A stretch of 35,698 bases of DNA from assembly GCF_000956595.1 (NCBI RefSeq), contig NZ_JYOO01000047.1:1-35698 (forward strand), read 5' to 3'. The position numbers and the translations under genes were made by a program. The notes below the pieces were generated by a model. That model worked only from the letters and a program-made list of their open reading frames with translations. It was not told the origin of the DNA and did not search any database. The DNA comes from Priestia aryabhattai B8W22 (GTDB lineage Bacteria > Bacillota > Bacilli > Bacillales > Bacillaceae_H). Of the stretch, positions 33,017 to 35,698 are shown piece by piece (the first letter of the stretch is position 1; each line of letters starts with the position of its first letter).

Positions 33017-35368
33017 TTACTTGTGAATCCATACAGCACCAGCTGAATTGTCTTTTGCTTCACCAATTACGTCTAATTTTAATCCGTTTTGAGGAAGTAA
33101 GCGGCCTGCATCTTTAATTCTTTCATCTAAATACGATTTTTTATCGTTAAAGCTTGTAACGCCATTTGATTCTTTAGATGAAATCGTTCCCCACGTCTTA
33201 TGAGAATATGACCAAGCAGGTGATTTATCAAATGAGAACGCCGCGTCTGCAATTTGATATCGGCTTGAATTTGCTGTAGTGCTAATACCATTCACATTAA
33301 AGTAAAGAACTTTATGAGCATGTGAATCAACTACACCAAGGAATCCTTCACCCGGATGTTGTCCTACCCAGTTATCAAGATAGCTTTCATCTGCGTACCA
33401 AAGCAGCATGCCTGTATTATATTTTGCACCGCGCGCGAATTGAAGTGCTTTATCACTGCCTGCATAGTTTCTCCACTCAAGGTAATAATAGTTATCTTTA
33501 TAGCTGATGCCGTTTGTCTTTTCAAATCCATCTAACGTTACTTTTGGAGTTCCTTCAGCATCGTCCGTAAATACCGTTTTTCCATCTACTACTAAACTAG
33601 CATTATCAAGAGCAAAGCCTTGAAGAGCAAGTCCACCGTCCGTGACGTATTCAAATTGAAGCTTGATTTTTTTCCCTAGAACCTTCGTTAAATCGTAACT
33701 TTTATCTTCCCATTTTCCACCGGAAGTTTCAGCAGAACCGTCTGCATTATTCGCTTTATCACCAATTGTATCTAACAGAACTTTTGAACCGTCAGGAAGA
33801 ATCGCATTTACATATAAATAATCATATTCTGCCTCTACTTCATAGAACGCTTTATAATTGAATCTCGCTGTTTTAGCCGTTGTTAAATCAAACTCTGGCG
33901 TCGTCATCGTCGTATGAAGATCGTCTCCGCGTTTACTGTAGTAATAATTACTTCCAAACTCAGGCTTAATTCCTTGAACAGCTTTTTTAGGTAAATTAAT
34001 CTTTACGATACCCGGTCGTTTGGACTTTGTCACGCTTTGATCGACCACACTCACAGAGCCCGATTTTGTAATGTTTTTGCTGTCGATTTGTTGAATATTT
34101 GCCCAGTTTCCACCCATATTTGCTTGGAAAAACTCTTTATTTTGCGGGGAGAAACTTGTCGGTTCTGTTCCAGCTACTTCACCAGCCCAGCTCCCTCCGC
34201 TCATAATTGACCAAACGCCTACCGGCTCACCTTGACCCGTATACTGTGTATCATACTCATCCGGCAAACCTAAATCATGACCAAATTCATGAGCAAAAAC
34301 CCCAACAGCTCCGTCTTCTGGTTCGATTGTATAATCATAAGCAGCCATGTTTGTTCCAGGAACTTTATACACTTGTCCCAAAGTAGAGCGGTGAGACCAG
34401 ATAGCATCGTTTCCTAGTTTACCTCCACCTGCTTCTTGCCCAGTTCCAGCATGAATGACCATTAAGTGGTCCACTATGCCGTCAGGCTCATTGCGGTTGC
34501 CATCTCCATCGATATCATATTGATCGAACTGATCATAATCTGAAAGGTCAATGCCGCTTTTTGCTGCTGCTGCAAGCGCTTCTTTTACAAGATTACGAGG
34601 TCCTTTAGATCCAGGTGCATTATCGTTTCCTCCCGCTGGATTGTCTGCTCCGTATTCTTTTGCGTTTCCAGGTACGGTTAACCATTCAGAAACCGTTCCA
34701 TCTACTGTGTAACTACCTCCAGACTGTTCTTCATAATATTGTTTAAACGTTTTAATTTTCTTTCCGTTGAATAGCGTAAAGTCTTTCTTTCCAAACATTA
34801 ATTGCTGATAGTGATTTCGATTAAAATCTTTTGCATACATGTAACCAGGTTCTTGAATGACATTGTTGTGCTTAAAGTCTGCGTATTCGACTAAAAGAAC
34901 AAGAACTTTATCTTTTCTCACTTGTCCGTTATATTTTGCCTGAGCTGCAGGTTTAACGTTTACCCCGTTCCCCGAATTGTTTCCTTGAGACTTAATATTA
35001 GCAAATTCGCCTCGTTGAAACTTTTCTTTTTGTTTTGTTTGCATTTCTTTCGCTTTCAAATCAATTTTGCTAGCTTTATGTCCCTTCATGCTCTCTTTAT
35101 GTGCATCTTTTTTGTTTATGTAAGAAGTAACGGCTTTCTTCACTTCTTGCGGTGTTGCACTTTGAGAAATAACTCCTTGGTTTTTCAGTGCGTTAGCCAA
35201 TCTCTCTTCCGGCACTGTATTCATATCAATTGGTGAACTTGGAAGTTCCTCCGATTGTGCGGTTTTAGCTGAAGCAGTACTTCCATTCATAAGTACTGGC
35301 CCCACTCCGCTTAATGTAACAGTTGTGGCAAGAAAAGATGTCCCCAAAATCTTTTTCCAGCTTTTCAA
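33017..35368 (-). CDS. inhA: Immune inhibitor A-type secreted metalloprotease (M6)
   Basis: This 783-residue protein is an M6 zinc protease secreted to the medium. Signal peptide about 1-34 (KSWKK, hydrophobic core, TASA-KT). Propeptide to about 140. The zinc motif is [14 protein letters not shown] (H360, E361, H364 with D370 region). A calcium-binding [13 protein letters not shown] (285-297) precedes it. C-terminal domains follow (PKVTLDGFE, and a VEG-like domain at about 530-640). TTG start five bases after GGAGGGG. InhA cleaves antibacterial peptides in B. thuringiensis; in P. megaterium it probably acts as a general secreted protease. A good promoter lies upstream. Confidence 0.94.
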   Translation of the reverse strand: MKSWKKILGTSFLATTVTLSGVGPVLMNGSTASAKTAQSEELPSSPIDMNTVPEERLANALKNQGVISQSATPQEVKKAVTSYINKKDAHKESMKGHKASKIDLKAKEMQTKQKEKFQRGEFANIKSQGNNSGNGVNVKPAAQAKYNGQVRKDKVLVLLVEYADFKHNNVIQEPGYMYAKDFNRNHYQQLMFGKKDFTLFNGKKIKTFKQYYEEQSGGSYTVDGTVSEWLTVPGNAKEYGADNPAGGNDNAPGSKGPRNLVKEALAAAAKSGIDLSDYDQFDQYDIDGDGNRNEPDGIVDHLMVIHAGTGQEAGGGKLGNDAIWSHRSTLGQVYKVPGTNMAAYDYTIEPEDGAVGVFAHEFGHDLGLPDEYDTQYTGQGEPVGVWSIMSGGSWAGEVAGTEPTSFSPQNKEFFQANMGGNWANIQQIDSKNITKSGSVSVVDQSVTKSKRPGIVKINLPKKAVQGIKPEFGSNYYYSKRGDDLHTTMTTPEFDLTTAKTARFNYKAFYEVEAEYDYLYVNAILPDGSKVLLDTIGDKANNADGSAETSGGKWEDKSYDLTKVLGKKIKLQFEYVTDGGLALQGFALDNASLVVDGKTVFTDDAEGTPKVTLDGFEKTNGISYKDNYYYLEWRNYAGSDKALQFARGAKYNTGMLLWYADESYLDNWVGQHPGEGFLGVVDSHAHKVLYFNVNGISTTANSSRYQIADAAFSFDKSPAWSYSHKTWGTISSKESNGVTSFNDKKSYLDERIKDAGRLLPQNGLKLDVIGEAKDNSAGAVWIHK

Positions 35369-35412
35369 GTAAACCCCTCCATTTTAGAATTTTCAAACTA
35401 TTAGCAAGATTT

Positions 35413-35441
35413 ATTTTATATTCTAAAACTAGGAAGGTCAA
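35413..35441 (-). promoter_or_regulatory. Sigma-A promoter of inhA
   Basis: On the minus strand TTGACC (35441-35436) and TAAAAT (35418-35413) are 17 bases apart, each one base from consensus, about 45 bases before the TTG start. Confidence 0.75.
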
Positions 35442-35698
35442 CTACATTTTACTATATTATTAAAATTTTTCGATTCTAGCAGATAATGTAAAATAGTTTT
35501 ATAGTATGTAACTAGTTTTCTTTGCCTGACAATTTAAATGTCTGATAAACCCTTCTTACATATACAAATTCCATGCTAAATCGATAACCAAAACTAAAAC
35601 TATATGAAACGTATTTTTTTAGGAAATTAGAACCACCTTTTTCGTATTACTATTATATAAAAACAAAAAATTCCCTATTATGGATACAGAAAGAAAAA
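35442..35698. other. Noncoding AT-rich region at the right edge
   Basis: I see no start with an SD, terminator or repeat here. It may hold regulatory sites for inhA. The next gene lies outside the window. Confidence 0.5.

Overview
The window looks like chromosomal DNA of a spore-forming, low-GC Firmicute, most likely Priestia (Bacillus) megaterium. The 562-residue thermolysin-type protease matches the size and layout of the known P. megaterium neutral protease NprM. Many genes are close relatives of Bacillus subtilis genes (yurR, lysA, cidR/ywbI, citST-citM, yfkO, yckD, sspL). Shine-Dalgarno (SD) sites are strong, TTG and GTG starts are common, and intrinsic terminators are frequent. I see no tRNA, rRNA, CRISPR array, transposase or phage structural genes. 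This is an ordinary core or accessory chromosomal stretch of short, mostly independent transcription units.

Layout. 1-2.4 kb: a YckD-like secreted protein, a YurR-type FAD oxidoreductase and a CBO0543-family membrane protein. 2.4-5.5 kb: a lysine riboswitch with terminator controls lysA (diaminopimelate decarboxylase) and a co-directional DAACS transporter whose glutamate-binding arginine and sodium-site residues are replaced. 5.5-7.1 kb: two small proteins and a CidR-like LysR regulator. 7.1-10.7 kb: repeat copy A, an O-methyltransferase, a PadR regulator paired with a HAAS-pentapeptide-repeat protein, a GNAT acetyltransferase and an unknown protein. 10.8-15.5 kb: pepD, a hydroxybutyrate dehydrogenase-permease operon and a DedA protein. 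15.5-19.4 kb: citrate uptake (citM with a cre site) and its two-component system citS-citT. 19.5-22.3 kb: a short-chain dehydrogenase under a MerR-type promoter, sspL, the nitroreductase yfkO, a small unknown protein and a GerPA-like spore protein. 22.4-24.5 kb: a small transaldolase and a metallophosphoesterase. 24.4-27.5 kb: secreted NprM, a YjcZ-family peptide, repeat copy B and a small membrane protein. 27.5-31.3 kb: a PAS histidine kinase, small proteins and a GH25 muramidase. 31.4-35.7 kb: fumC and the secreted M6 protease InhA.

How it fits together. The genes suit a soil spore former. Extracellular proteases (NprM, InhA) and the cytosolic peptidase PepD supply amino acids. Citrate and hydroxybutyrate are taken up and feed the TCA cycle (FumC). 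Lysine level sets diaminopimelate decarboxylation and, by inference, transport of a lysine-related compound. SspL and the GerPA-like and YjcZ-like proteins point to spore formation. The least explained items are the lysine-controlled DAACS variant, the paired repeat elements with different but matching hairpins at gene ends (one carrying a nested GC-rich module), the HAAS-pentapeptide/PadR pair, and several palindromes next to genes of unknown regulation.
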